Part shown: positions 1 to 11,243 of the stretch, piece by piece
Numbering within the stretch: position 1 is the first letter of the stretch
Layout: each line of letters opens with the position of its first letter
Source: Mytilus edulis
Taxonomy: Eukaryota > Mollusca > Bivalvia > Mytilida > Mytilidae
Reading direction: 5' to 3'
NCBI RefSeq assembly: GCF_963676685.1
Contig: NC_092346.1
Coordinates: 32,005,133 to 32,069,132, forward strand
Length of the DNA: 64,000 bases
Position numbers and translations under genes: made by a program
Notes under the pieces: model-generated
Told to the model about the DNA's origin: nothing
The model's database searches: none
What the model saw: the letters and a program-made list of their open reading frames with translations, nothing else

Positions 1-51
1 TAGGTTTTCTCAAGAAAATACCGCAAACGATCGCAGAGGAATTGAAACGTA

Positions 52-922
52 CAAGTCAAGTCGGCACCTGGTTAAATTGGCATCTAGTCAAATCGGCACC
101 TATTCGACGTCAATTCGGCATCCAATAATATTTGTTATAATATTTTCTATTCAATTAATTAATTACTGTTACCAAGTACATAGTGAATATGTTGTTGTGT
201 ATTTTGGTAAACCAGGAAACGAAAGTGAATATGTAGTGTATAAAGGTAAACAACGAAGCCCTTACCAATGCTGTTGTTTTAACACTCAGACAATTTGTGT
301 AATTGTAAAAACAAGTCAATTATTAAAATAAAATGGAAAACTATGAGTCCCTTTCAATAAATCAAACTTTCATGCCAAATAATTAGCAAATTTAAGGTGT
401 TTGTTTTTCAGTAAAGTTTAAACAGCATTAAACCAACAATCCTGTAAAATGCTCAACTGGTTAAAATAATGCAGAAAAATACACAATATCTCATGTATTA
501 GTCCAAATAATTATGACGTCTGGCAAGGCTATTTTATTATTTTTCTGGGACGCCTTCCTACGACGTTCGTAGGAAGGCGTCCCAGAAAAAAAATTAACAT
601 AGCCTTGCGGTCATAGGAAGGTGTTCCAGAATAAAATTAAAAAAGCCTTGCCAGACGTAATAATTATTTGGACTACTCATATATATATATATCATTAAAA
701 ATACACCAAAAAAGTCATTAGTTGAGAAAAATAAATATATACAAAATGTACATGAACACCCAAAAATGTGAAAGTTAGTATTTAACTCTTTTTGCTTAAA
801 TACTGAAAAAAATTCTGGCAACCCCTTTCTTATTGGGTGACGAATTGACTATATCAGGTGTCCATTTTAACCAGGTGCTGATTTGTCCAGGTGCCAATTT
901 AACTAGGTGCCAGTTTGACTAG
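52..922. mobile_element. DNA element with long repeated inverted ends
   Basis: Positions ~52-123 and ~838-922 are imperfect inverted repeats built from a ~20-nt motif around GGCACCTGGTTAAATTGG; the right copy carries the complement (CCAGGTGCCAATTTAACTAG). No transposase is visible between them, so a non-autonomous DNA transposon is inferred. A separate foldback lies inside. Confidence 0.5.
500..674. mobile_element. Foldback (MITE-like) element nested in the previous element
   Basis: Outer arms 500-530 and 644-674 are near-perfect inverted repeats (AGTCCAAATAATTATGACGT...). In the middle, 540-563 and 567-590 are perfect 24-nt inverted arms around a 3-nt spacer. The right half carries a second, diverged copy of part of the inner arm (607-630). 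Consistent with a foldback transposon remnant. Confidence 0.6.
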
Positions 923-1039
923 AATTCTTTGACAAATGTTTGAAACTATCTGAGTTTCATTAGACCTTTGATAGCAGTAACAAAAAGATTATTTACTTAA
1001 TATTTTGTGGGAGAAGGGGGTTCAGACTGTGTGGTATCA

Positions 1040-1745
1040 GGTCTGTTTGTGCCCAATACATTTTCGCACCCTACACGTTCGCACATTCACACTCCACTCA
1101 TTCGCGCCCAATTTTAATTCAAATTCAAGTTGAATAATTGGAAAATCATGGTTGTTGTTTTAAATTGCTTTGGTGTAAATACTGAATGTATTTATAGCTT
1201 GGTATGAGTAAAACATTGAAGATTTTAAAGGAAAAAACACAAAAGATAATTGTTTTTAACAGCTTGGTCCCATTGATCTGAAACAACGAAACAATAAAAC
1301 ATAGAAACCAAAATATAGCAATCCACTAATATAACCAAAACATGATAAAATTTATTCAACACGCAGAAACAAACATAGTCAGAATCTCACTTCATTTTGA
1401 AACAAGTCAATGAAACAAGTTATAGCAATACACTAACCAAAACATGATTAAGAGTTATTCAACACAAAATAAAACTTGACAAAATACCACTTTATTTAGA
1501 AAGGATTATTATTATTTTTAGCAATACCTTATCCAAAACATGATTAAGATTTATTCAACACAAAAAAAAAATTGCTGTCTCACTTTATTTTGAGACAATG
1601 ACAACAATTATACTTATAAGAAAACACTTGCTTACAGAGTTATAAAACACAAAACCAATTAAGATTGGGTGCGAACATGTAGGGTGTGAAAGTGAAAGGG
1701 GTGAAAATGAGTGGGCGCAAACGTGAATGGAAGCGAACAGACCCA
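1040..1745. mobile_element. Non-autonomous DNA element with ~90-bp inverted ends
   Basis: The left end (~1040-1125, with GGTCTGTTTGTGCCCAATAC and TTCGCACCCTACACGTTCGC) is mirrored at ~1655-1745 (GGGTGCGAACATGTAGGGTG, GAAGCGAACAGACCC). The interior is AT-rich and has three diverged copies of an AACCAAAACATGATTAAGA-type motif. No coding capacity is seen. Confidence 0.55.
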
Positions 1746-2020
1746 GATTCAGACTATGTACCAGTGAGAAATATACAAGCCTTTCTACGGTATTTATTTG
1801 TACAATTCAGCTAGTCTTGACCTATTCATTTGTCTTAAAAAACCAGCCAGTTGTCACCTTCACTTCACACACACACACATATACGAATATCAATTATATG
1901 CTCACGATACATGTTGCATTGTTAAACTAATTACGGTATGTGAAAATCAAGACTTGCATAAAAACTATCCCAATATTAGAGACAGTGGCGTCATTTTTCT
2001 TCAGAGCTTTCAGCTCTTTG

Positions 2021-2141
2021 ATTTATACCTTTTTCAGGTTATGGTTCTAGAACTAGCTCAACATGTACAGACATTTCTTTTTTATACCCTTTTCAGGTTA
2101 TGGTTCTAGAACTAGCTCAACATGTACAGACATTTCTTTTT
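2021..2141 (+). repeat. Two partial tandem copies of a GCN2 exon start
   Basis: A 59-bp unit holding the acceptor (TTTTCAG) and first ~45 nt of the exon at 2999 occurs at ~2021-2079 and ~2080-2141. Neither copy has a donor, so they look like non-coding duplicates or decoy acceptors. Confidence 0.85.
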
Positions 2142-2980
2142 ATGCCCCACCTACGATAGTAGAGGGGCATTATGTTTTCTGGTCTGTGCGTCCGTTCGTT
2201 CGTCCGTCTGTCCGTCCGTCCGTCCGTCTGTCCCGCTTCAGGTTAAAGTTTTTGGTCAAGGTAGTTTTTGATGAAGTTGAAGTCCAATCAACTTGAAACT
2301 TAGTATACATGTGCCCTATGATATGATCTTTCTAATTTAAATGCCAAATTAGAGTTTTGACTCCAATTTTACGGTTCACTGAACATAGAAAATGATAGTG
2401 CAAATTTCAGGTTAAAGTTTTTGGCTTCAGGTTAAAGTTTTTGGTCAAGGTAGTTTTTGATGAAGTTGAAGTCCAATCAACTTGAAACTTAGTATACATG
2501 TGCCCTATGATATGATCTTTCTAATTTAAATGCCAAATTAGAGTTTTGACCCCAATTTTACGGTTCACTGAACATAGAAAATGATAGTGCAAATTTCAGG
2601 TTAAAGTTTTTGGATTCAGGTTAAAGTTTTTGGTCAAGGTAGTTTTTGATGAAGTTGAAGTCCAATCAACTTGAAACTTAGTATACATGTGCCCTATGAT
2701 ATGATCTTTCTAATTTAAATGCCAAATTAGAGTTTTGACCCCAATTTTACGGTTCACTGAACATAGAAAATGATAGTGCAAATTTCAGGTTAAAGTTTTT
2801 GGTCAAGGTAGTTTTTGATAAAGTAGAAGTCCAATCAACTTGAAACTTAGTATACATGTTCCCTTTGATAAGATCATTCTAATTTTATACCAAATTAGAG
2901 AATTTATTCCAATTTCACAGTCCTTTAAACATAGAAAATGATAGTGCGAGTGGGGCATCCGTGTACTGTGGACACATTCT
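2141..2980. mobile_element. MITE with internal ~190-bp tandem repeats
   Basis: The ends TATGCCCCAC (2141) and GTGGGGCAT (2950-2958) are inverted repeats, followed at the left by a (TCCG)n-rich tract. The interior is four tandem copies of a ~180-190-bp unit (CAGGTTAAAGTTTTTGGTCA...), the last diverged. It sits in the linker between a partial exon copy and the true GCN2 exon. A fragment of the same family is at ~18190-18300. Confidence 0.7.
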
Positions 2981-2998
2981 TGTTTATACCTTTTTCAG

Positions 2999-3172
2999 GT
3001 TATGGTTCTAGAACTAGCTCAACATGTACAGACATTTCTTCGTGATAACTACAAAGGTCCACAGAAATCTTTTTATGAAGAAATGTTGAGTAACCAATTG
3101 AAACAACAAGAAAAACTAAAAATAGAACAACAAAAAAGACTTGATTTTCTAAAAAGAAAGGAAGAAAAAGAG
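2999..3172 (+). CDS. EIF2AK4: GCN2 exon: end of RWD domain and start of charged linker
   Basis: 58 codons in phase 0, opened by TTTTTCAG and closed by the donor GTATTC. The peptide begins VMVLELAQHVQTFL, followed by KSFYEEMLSNQ and a Lys/Glu-rich helix ending KRKEEKE. This matches the last helix of the GCN2 RWD domain and the start of its highly charged linker. The first ~45 nt plus acceptor are repeated twice upstream (2021-2140), and the last ~50 nt plus donor are repeated downstream (3520-3575). Confidence 0.92.
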
Positions 3173-3279
3173 GTATTCAATGTTTTTGTTTGATTATTTC
3201 AGTGATTTGCCTTTGACCTTAAACCATATTATTTAAAACCATGAAGTTATTCTCAAATGAATTAGCACTAGGATTGTCA

Positions 3280-3420
3280 GTTTTCCTATCGAAGCTCAGT
3301 GGTTTTTTCTTGGTACTCTGGTTTCCTCCACCAATAAGAATTGGCCGCCATGAAATAGCCCAAAAGCAGTGCTTCAAAGTAGCGTTAAAACACATAAAAT
3401 CAAAACAAATCAAATGAATT
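3280..3420 (+). repeat. SINE-like repeat fragment (TCCTCCACCAATAA family)
   Basis: About 135 nt running from GGATTGTCAGTTTTCCTATC through GTTTCCTCCACCAATAAGAA to GTTAAAACACATAAAATCAA; a second copy is at ~12914-13055. The tail structure resembles the CCACCAATAAAAC...(AATC)n repeats in the large intron. Confidence 0.6.
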
Positions 3421-3514
3421 AGCAATTGAAAAAAAGATTAAGTGACCAATTACAACAAATTAAAACATCTATTTACTTTGTATTAAATTGTTTAAAATGA
3501 TGTTACAAAATTGA

Positions 3515-3660
3515 GAACAACAGAAAAGACTTGATTTTCTGAAAAGAAAAGAAGAAAAAGATGTATTTGATGTTTTTGATTGATTATAACATCGATTTAC
3601 CCTTGGCATTTGACCTTACATCATGTATTTCAAACCATGGAGTTATCCTCTTTTCAAAAG
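3515..3660 (+). repeat. Partial copy of a GCN2 exon end
   Basis: Positions ~3515-3575 repeat the last ~50 nt of the exon 2999-3172 (GACTTGATTTTCTGAAAAGA, GAAGAAAAAGATGTATTTG) and the copy continues into intron sequence to ~3660. GAG|GTATTC has become GAT|GTATTT. It lacks an acceptor. Confidence 0.75.
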
Positions 3661-4560
3661 AATCAGAAATTAATAATATACCGATATTCTGGAAAGACAG
3701 TGTTATCAAATATCACAATGGGATCATGGAAATAGTGATATCACAATGGGATCATGGAAATAGCGATATTTCCCTTAAATCATAGTTGATTTTATTATTA
3801 ATTTTGCTTTTAAATCTATACAGAAAACTGCATGGTACATGTATATGTACCATTTGAGTGATTTTTTAATTTCAACTATTATTATTACTTTATTTAGATA
3901 AATAAAGTATATAAAATTCAAGGGAAATAACTCTAGCACAAAACTACAATATTTGCATTGGTGAGATCTTTTCCCCACTGACAGCCTAGATAAGAGTTCC
4001 AAATGAACTAATTAATAAGTATTATCAAAACTGTAAATAATACTTACCGCTACAGCTTTAACTGTAAGGTACCCTGAAATTGTTAGTATCTATAAGATAA
4101 AATTAAGAACAGGGTTTCATATAGATAAGTATTATTTTCTTTTATTTCATGTTAGAATAGTATAATTAAATACAATGTTCAATAATAAAATAATACACTG
4201 ATCTGAAATTAATTATATACTTTTTTTTTAATTAGATACAATGTTCAATGATACTTATAAACATAGATTTAAAATCCCTAAAAGCATTTTATTTTTTGCA
4301 ATTTCTTCAACAACTGAGAATTTCATTATGACATTCAAAGAATTTTTTCAATAGCAACATTGTGCAAATCTTATAATTGTTGGATTGATTTATTTAAGGG
4401 TAGGCCTTTTATATCTGTTACTTCTTCTAATTCACTAAATAGATTCTGATATAGTTGCAGAAGAGATTATTTGTTTATTGTAAAATACTGAAGGCTCTAC
4501 ATTTTTAAAATAAATCATATGTCTTAATGAAGTGTCTTATATTTATTGAAAGTAAAAGAA
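3661..4560. other. AT-rich intron, no gene seen
   Basis: Low-complexity AT-rich intron sequence. It contains a short direct repeat at 3717-3770 (ATCACAATGGGATCATGGAA twice) and nothing else recognisable. Confidence 0.6.
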
Positions 4561-4574
4561 TGGTACTGTATAAA

Positions 4575-4900
4575 AATAAAAAGATGTGGTATGATTGCCA
4601 ATAAGATAAATATCAAACAAAGTTCCAGTGAAGTGGATGTAAGCCATTATTGGCAACTGTAAGACCTTCAACAATTAGAAAATCATACTGTACAGCTGGC
4701 TATAAAAAGCTTAGAGATGAAAAAATTCAATGGAGAAAGTTAACAGCCTAATTTATTTATAAGAAAACAGTTTACAAAAACAAATATTACAGACATGAAC
4801 TAACAACAACCACTAAAATACAAGCTCCTGACATGGGACAGGTGCATAAAGCATGTGACAGGGTTAAAAAGGTTTGATGCACCAAATTCCATGTTCATAT
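4575..4900 (-). repeat. Retroelement 3'-tail copies
   Basis: AAGATGTGGTATGATTGCCA at 4580 and CTTCAACAATTAGAAAATCA near 4670 belong to a tail family seen in both orientations at ~10450, 25665, 35785, 45740, 47960, 51665, 60010, 61470, 62255 and 63400. The part at 4795-4880 (GCTCCTGACATGGGACAGGT) resembles the Naiad 3' UTR at ~52545. Confidence 0.5.
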
Positions 4901-4947
4901 TTTCTTTGAATTTAACTTCAGACACATACATGAGTTTTATTCATTAA

Positions 4948-7900
4948 AGGGAAATTCCGCGATTTTTTACTTATCATCTAATTATGTTCATCTTAACATA
5001 AAAAACACATTTGCAAAGTTTTAAATTTATATTCCTTTCTAATAACGGAGAAAATCAAGTATTTGTAATTTTTTTGGTTGAATTCTCGAGTGGGTCGTGA
5101 CGTTTTAGCCCGATTTGATGAATTCTGGGAAAAAATAAAATCTGTTTAACTCTTATAGCTTATCGACAATATACGTAATTAAAAGCGCACAGCTGACGAA
5201 TGGTCGTAGTTATTAACCACAATATAAGAATGAACGAAAATGAATATGCATAAACCGTTTTGTATTGATTGAATTAAACTCCTATAAAATTATCTCTAGT
5301 AAATGTTTTCGAATAAATTTCATTAATTATTGTTGAGATTTTTTTCATAAAATATTTATTAAACATTTTTACTGATATTGAACTGAAAATATTTCAGTTC
5401 TATTTACCGTTATTGTTTTGATAATCATTTTAATGCAACTAATGTGTGAGCAGAGTGTGCATATTATTTTGTAAAGGTCACTGTATATTTCTCGGCTTGA
5501 GGTCAATTCGTTTACCTTGTAGCTATTTAGCCGCAGGTGTGAGTTCAAGCGTACACAGGTATGAATGTTGTTATTTGGAAAGGATAAACAGAAAGGATTA
5601 GAAAGAGTATGCTGTATTTTATTAAAATACACTAAGATTTAATACACGATGAGAATAAAGATACAATAATTTTTAAAATTGTGTAAATTAATTGAAAATA
5701 AAATTCAGATTCGTAATTCCTAAAGTGTATAAAAATAAAAGGAAACAATTTTTGATTACTTTCTTAGCGGCAATTGGCGTAAAGATTCAAATATGAAGTA
5801 AAAAATATTAGTATTAATCTTTAATAAAAACTAAATGCAATATTACCCAATTTGATATACCATTGCACATCTGTTTGATATCATTGACTTTACCGGAATT
5901 ACTTAACTTGTATTCAAATCTGGCTGTGTTTAAATGCTAATAAAACTATCGCGATTTTAAAGTTTTTAATTGAAAAAAAATACAACATACAACATGCATG
6001 ATTTTTTTTTAGTTTCTTTTTTACATTTCATTTTCACATAATTAAATTCATAGGACAATCATTTACACGAACTTTTGGTGAAAAGAATACCAATTATCTA
6101 AGCTAAGGCATTGTTATTTTTGAAGATTTTTGTACATCTTTTTTTTAAATTCTATGATAATATTTGTGCAATGTTGAACGTGATAGCCGTCATTAATCCA
6201 AATGAGTAATACAGTAGTTGTAATAAAACTTATATTTTAGTCATGCATAACTGATATTGACGAATTTAGAATAGTTCGTCCATACATCGTTGTTCTTGAG
6301 ACAATCATTATTAGTATACATATAAGTTTCCTGACGTATAAGCGCCATTGAGAATGAGCTCCAGAGAAAGCAGACTAGTAGCGTTTCGTTCGTTTGTTTG
6401 TTGGGAAAGGAGAGGAAATGCAACCACTTGTACAGATAAACGATAGAATTACCATACAAGCATTTATAGTCAACACAATCAGAAAGGGTTCCCATCGTTG
6501 GACGGGGAATTGAAGGCTTCCAAGAATGAACAAGTGACATGTCTAACTCTGAACAGTTTGAAAACGGACTATCGACATCGACCGCTTGTTCTTGATATTT
6601 GAAACTGCATGCATATATACGTATACGTTTATGATAGTGATGAGTTCTTGCGTCTGACAAAAAATAAATTCCTGCATGGTTATATCTTGCCATACGTGTA
6701 TATTGGTTTGTATTAAGGTGATTACTCAAAATCGTTATTTGAAAATCCTGTTTGTTAGATGTAGATTCATTTCAATACAGAAATTTCGTCTATATATTAA
6801 GTTTCACAAGTGTATAACACGGAGAAGCTCTGAAGGTACATTACTTCCATTTTGTTTGGGTGTGAACCATCGATATTTACATCAATATCAAAGAATAAGA
6901 TGATGATGGTAGAAAGAACTATGGGCGTCATGTGGCAAATATTACATGCATATCGGACCATGAGTTGTCAATCTGTATAAAAAGATTTCCAATACAACCA
7001 TATTATTGAGAAGGATTGTTTACATGTTATACTCTCGTACTAGTATTACAGGGTTCTTGTGGCGTTCACCTTTGACCCACATCTTTTTAACGATGTTTTA
7101 AAAAAAAGACAGAACCAATTTAATGTCATATTTCCCTATTTTTTAAATATAACTAAAAGTCTTTTATCTGACAAAAATACCCCTATTTAGTGGACAAGTA
7201 ATTTATTCTTTTTTCTGTTATTGAATACCAAGAAAGAAAATATATCCCGAAATAAATTTGAAACTTTGATACTCAATAGTTTCCCAGCAAAATATTCACA
7301 TCCCTTGGGGATACTTAGTGTTCGTCCAGTGGCATATATAACAATTGTGATGACGAATTCCTTCCTTTGTTCGAGAACAATCTTATTGAAATATAAATCT
7401 GTGATTTTACTATGTCCACAACTTCAATTAACCAAAGCAAAAGTTATACATCGACCTGTATTTAAATCAAATTGGTTATCTTCTTCTTCTTTTTCTTCTT
7501 CTCTTGGTAAACAATAGTCTAACGACATTCGATGATTACATACTGTTGGCATACCTGGACTAGTCTATTTACAAAACCTTTACCCCAATTTATTCAAAAT
7601 ATATGTTTTTTTCTTATGTTTAATGTATACATGTATATATTTTAAATTGCGCTATAGTTCCGTAACTTTCTACCCAGTCGTATAAAGTGCGTACATTTTA
7701 TTAAATCAATATTTCTGGTATGTTCCAATCTGTCCTTCACTATTGACAATGAGTATATATATTACATTTTCCCAAATTCACCCTTGGAAAAAATATTCAA
7801 ATAGATTTTAATTTCATCAAATCTTATTTTTAGGGTATAATTTATGTTTTTATGAATAATATTCTTTACACCAGAAATATTATTTAAAAACAAGCGTATG

Positions 7901-8606
7901 AGTTTAGTAATGACAAGTAAGACAGAGTTGTATATTATACATCTGATAGTTCAAAATGGAAAGTTATAAGTTATCGGCCGTGTAAACTGATCAATACCTG
8001 CAGAAGTGAAACGATGCATGAACTTGCAAGCCCGACAGGAAATCGCTTGAATACCTGGACGTGTCACCTCACACCCCTCACAATACCTTTGGAAGTAATA
8101 CCTTAGCCATGCTGGTGATCAGATGAGGGAAGATCAGAATTTATTTGAAAAAAGTTTATTACTTTAAAGAATTATGAACAAATTAGATTTTCGAAAACAA
8201 TTTTCACGGAACACTTATTAATTTTATGATTTCAACTTCGACTTTTTACCTAATTCCAATATTAACAGTTTAAAGACAACAGACCATGGTAATTTAAAAA
8301 AATAAGAATATTTTCCGTATCAAGTTAGTTAGTCGGATAAAACAACCGTACGATTGACAAGATATCGACACGCAATTACGACTACATCGGTTACTTTAGT
8401 TTTGTTCCTTTGTGGTTTATAGACATATCAATGTTATTTATCGGGAAAGAAGACAAAATGGCAGAACGCAGATAATTGATACTCTAAATTTTAAATCGAT
8501 GGTAATCGCTTATCTAGCGGAATAAAACTTTAATATCTATGAATTTGAGCATTTTTATATAGAATGAACATAATATCAATTTTTGATTTTTTTGCGAAGT
8601 TTCCCT
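4948..8606. mobile_element. 3.66 kb TTAA-flanked DNA element
   Basis: TTAA at 4944-4947 and 8607-8610 flanks inverted ends AGGGAAATTCCGC (4948-) and, on the minus strand, AGGGAAACTTCGC (from 8606). Similarity continues inward, with ATTATGTTCAT near both ends. TTAA target duplication is characteristic of piggyBac-type elements. No transposase is readable; the longest frame (6241-6729, minus, ~160 codons) has no recognisable motif. Probably a non-autonomous or decayed piggyBac-like element filling most of a GCN2 intron. Confidence 0.65.
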
Positions 8607-8639
8607 TTAACTAATAATCTTGTGCTTTGCCTGTTTCAG

Positions 8640-8720
8640 AGACAGCTTCTAGAGGATGAAATACAGAAGAGACAACATGCTCTGAAAGAAGAAACAAAGA
8701 AAATAAAGGAGACCAAACAG
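8640..8720 (+). CDS. EIF2AK4: GCN2 exon: charged linker
   Basis: 27 codons in phase 0 between acceptor CTGTTTCAG and donor GTACAA. The peptide RQLLEDEIQKRQ...KKIKETKQ continues the Lys/Glu/Gln-rich helix of the previous exon, corresponding to the QREILHEIQRRKEEIKEEKK region of vertebrate GCN2. Its acceptor lies 33 nt after the right end of a 3.66 kb TTAA-flanked element. Confidence 0.9.
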
Positions 8721-8817
8721 GTACAATTCAAATGTTTATACTTTTCTAATATGTCTATCATAGAACTTCAGGAGCCGTTTTATGTTTTCTAATTTAATAT
8801 GAGGCAGGCATTACCTG

Positions 8818-9284
8818 TAAATGGGGACGAAGTCTGTATGAATTATTTTTTTGTAACTTAAATATTTGTTTAAAAAAAAAAGAAACGGAAATATCGTAAC
8901 GTTTCCGAATTTGGTTCTGTTGTTAGGGATTTAGTTGTGACGTTATTTAAATTATGACGTCATATGCAATGTAAACAAAGAAACGCTATCATCAGGTAAC
9001 GTTTTTTCATATCAAGGAATTATTAAAAATGAAATTGGTATTGCGCGTTCCTTCCTATTTTATACTAGACTGATAAATATATATTTTACTCAAAGTTTCA
9101 TACAAACGAGACCGGAAAAAGGAAGTACATTGTACATTTCTGCGCAGGTCCGGGATTTCAAAACACGACAAAAAAAATTTGAACGATTTTGAGTTCATTA
9201 GTATACAATGAAAATTCGGGAAATTTTCCCGTATTTTTTTTTTATTGAATTTTCTACTGTTATTGGGGACTCCGTCCCCATATG
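8818..9284. mobile_element. MITE with ATGGGGACGRAGTC inverted ends
   Basis: ATGGGGACGAAGTC at ~8820 is mirrored by GACTCCGTCCCCAT at ~9268-9281. The interior is non-coding. Family unknown to me; target duplication not clear. Confidence 0.5.
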
Positions 9285-9582
9285 AATCTATCTGTCTGTC
9301 CCAATGTTATCAAAGTACAAATAATATTCACCGGACAATTTTTCATGCAAAATATTATTGAAATATTTGCTGTTGGACATTCAGTATAACAGCCATTTAA
9401 CCATCAATGTGTTTTACACTTTATATGCTTGACTGCAGAAAATGAATATCTTATGAAATAAATAAATATAGCTACCCAATTTTATTTGCATTAATTTAAA
9501 AGTATGGTACTGAAATAAATCGTTTAGTAGCACAATCTTCTTGATATGATCCATATATTTATCTATTTATTTCTATAATTAG
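9285..9582. other. Intron, nothing recognised
   Basis: AT-rich intron before the exon at 9583, without repeats or reading frames I can name. Confidence 0.5.
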
Positions 9583-9767
9583 ATATCTGATGAGAAACCA
9601 ACAGAGCCAGAGAAAGCTGTACCAGCTACTCCTATTACTGAAGTTCCAACATGTTCCCCAATTGGTACCCCAAGTACTCCTAGAAGACCAAGAATGTCTC
9701 ATTCACCCTCTCCCTTAATTGTACTGCCAAGTAATGAGAATAAATATAACCAGGATAAGAGAAGAAG
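9583..9767 (+). CDS. EIF2AK4: GCN2 exon: Ser/Pro/Thr-rich linker
   Basis: 185 nt (phase 0 in, 2 out), acceptor CTATAATTAG, donor GTATGT. The peptide is ISDEKPTEPEK... then a proline/threonine-rich part (TPITEVPTCSPIGTPSTPRR) and basic end (KYNQDKRRR). Low-complexity linkers at this point are usual in GCN2 and poorly conserved, so the call rests on splice phase and position. Confidence 0.82.
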
Positions 9768-10360
9768 GTATGTGGTTGTTATGTTTTTATTTTATGTCCT
9801 TTTAAAAAAGCAGTCATGGGAGTTAATCAATAAAATTTGCACAATTTTTCTTCCTGTGTACCAGCTTTAGTATAAACCATGTAACCTCAAGTTTCCAAAA
9901 TATTCTATAGAAACACCAATTAAAAAAACACAGCAATTTTTTACTGAAATGTCAAATTAAAGGTAATATTTTTTTCAACCCTTTTTCGTATGCAACCTGA
10001 TGTGACATACTTTGATTTGGTGATATTACACCTACATACACATACTTGATCCTATATTATCATATTTTATTTCTTAAATTTTCATTTGGTAGCTATAAAC
10101 TAAACACACTTCATGGATGCAGATTCAAATATATTTGTTAACATAAACAATATTCATATTTTTTCTATTTATGACAACTAGACTAGGAAAATATAGCTGC
10201 TTCACATACATGACGATGATGTAAGTCATGAACCTGGTGTTCAGAGGTTGTAGTTTGTTGATGTGGTTCATAAGTTTTTCTTGTTTCTAATTTTTGATAT
10301 AGTTTAGACTGTTGGTTTCCATTTCAATGATTTACACTAGTCATTTTTAGGGCCCTTTTT
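9768..10360. other. Intron, nothing recognised
   Basis: AT-rich intron sequence after the Ser/Pro exon; no feature supported. Confidence 0.4.
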
Positions 10361-10364
10361 AGCC

Positions 10365-10495
10365 TGCTGTTCATTGTAAGCCAAGGCTCTGTGTTGAAGA
10401 CTGTACTTTGACCTATTATGGTTTACTTTTACAAATTATGACTTAGATGGAGAGTTGTCTCATTGGCACTCATACCACATCTTCTTATATTTATA
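10365..10495 (+). repeat. Retroelement tail copy
   Basis: Ends GAGAGTTGTCTCATTGGCAC and CATACCACATCTTCTTATAT, the same terminal sequence as ~47955-47990 and ~63400-63435. Interpreted as a 5'-truncated copy of a high-copy retroelement 3' tail. Confidence 0.6.
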
Positions 10496-10857
10496 AAAAG
10501 TAATTTTATTAATTGCTCATTGTTTCCATTTAATAAGTATTAACAATGGAAGGTACACATATTTTTGTAAGGACATTATCTGAAACTATTTGCACAAGAT
10601 TTGCATTTACACACTTAATTTGCTTCATATACATGTAAATAAAAAATACCAATCTTATTTACACATATATACAATGGGAGATAACTGCTATATTTTAGAA
10701 AAGTTTTCTGTTGTACTATTTTATAAGATTATATACAGATTGCTTTTAAACTTTTTAAAAATGGTAATAAATATATGAAAAAAACCTTAAAAACAGATGG
10801 ACTGATGCATGTTTCACATGATAATAGTTATCAAATGTACCAGGATTATAATTTAGT

Positions 10858-10905
10858 ACGCCAGACGCGCATTTCGTCTACATAAGACTCTGACATCAGT
10901 GACGC
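10858..10905 (-). ncRNA. Degenerate hammerhead ribozyme
   Basis: Same motif as 11200-11243, but the CUGAUGA core strand is interrupted by four extra nucleotides and the base after GAAA is changed. Stem I (GCGUCA/UGGCGU) and stem II remain. Predicted inactive. Confidence 0.7.
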
Positions 10906-11199
10906 TCATATCAAAAAATTTATAAAGCCAAACAATTACAAAGTTGAAGAGCATAGAGGATCCAAATACGGCTAAGGAAATCTATGCCTGGAATAAGAAA
11001 ATCCTTAGTTTTTCGAAAAATTTAAACTTTTGTTAACAGGAAATTTATAAAACAAAATGACCACATTATTAATTTTCATGTCAACACCGAAGTGTTGACT
11101 ACTGGGCTGGTGATACCCTCGTGGACGAAACGTCCACCAGCAGTGGCATCGACCCAGTGGTGTAAATATCTATCAAATGTACCAGGATTATAATTTAGT

Positions 11200-11243
11200 A
11201 CGCCAGACGCGCGTTTCGTCTACATAAGACTCATCAGTGACGC
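11200..11243 (-). ncRNA. Type I hammerhead ribozyme, complete core
   Basis: Read on the minus strand: stem I strand GCGUCA, core CUGAUGA, stem II GUCU-UAUGU-AGAC, core GAAA, a very short stem III (ACGCGCGU), the cleavage triplet GUC, then stem I strand UGGCGU (6 pairs including two G-U). Every conserved core nucleotide is present. Stem III has almost no loop, a feature of animal hammerheads thought to work as dimers in tandem repeats. Confidence 0.88.

Noticed and set aside
6241-6729. Minus-strand frame of about 160 codons inside the TTAA element
   Set aside because: No recognisable domain, no codon bias or conservation evidence; may be chance in AT-rich DNA.
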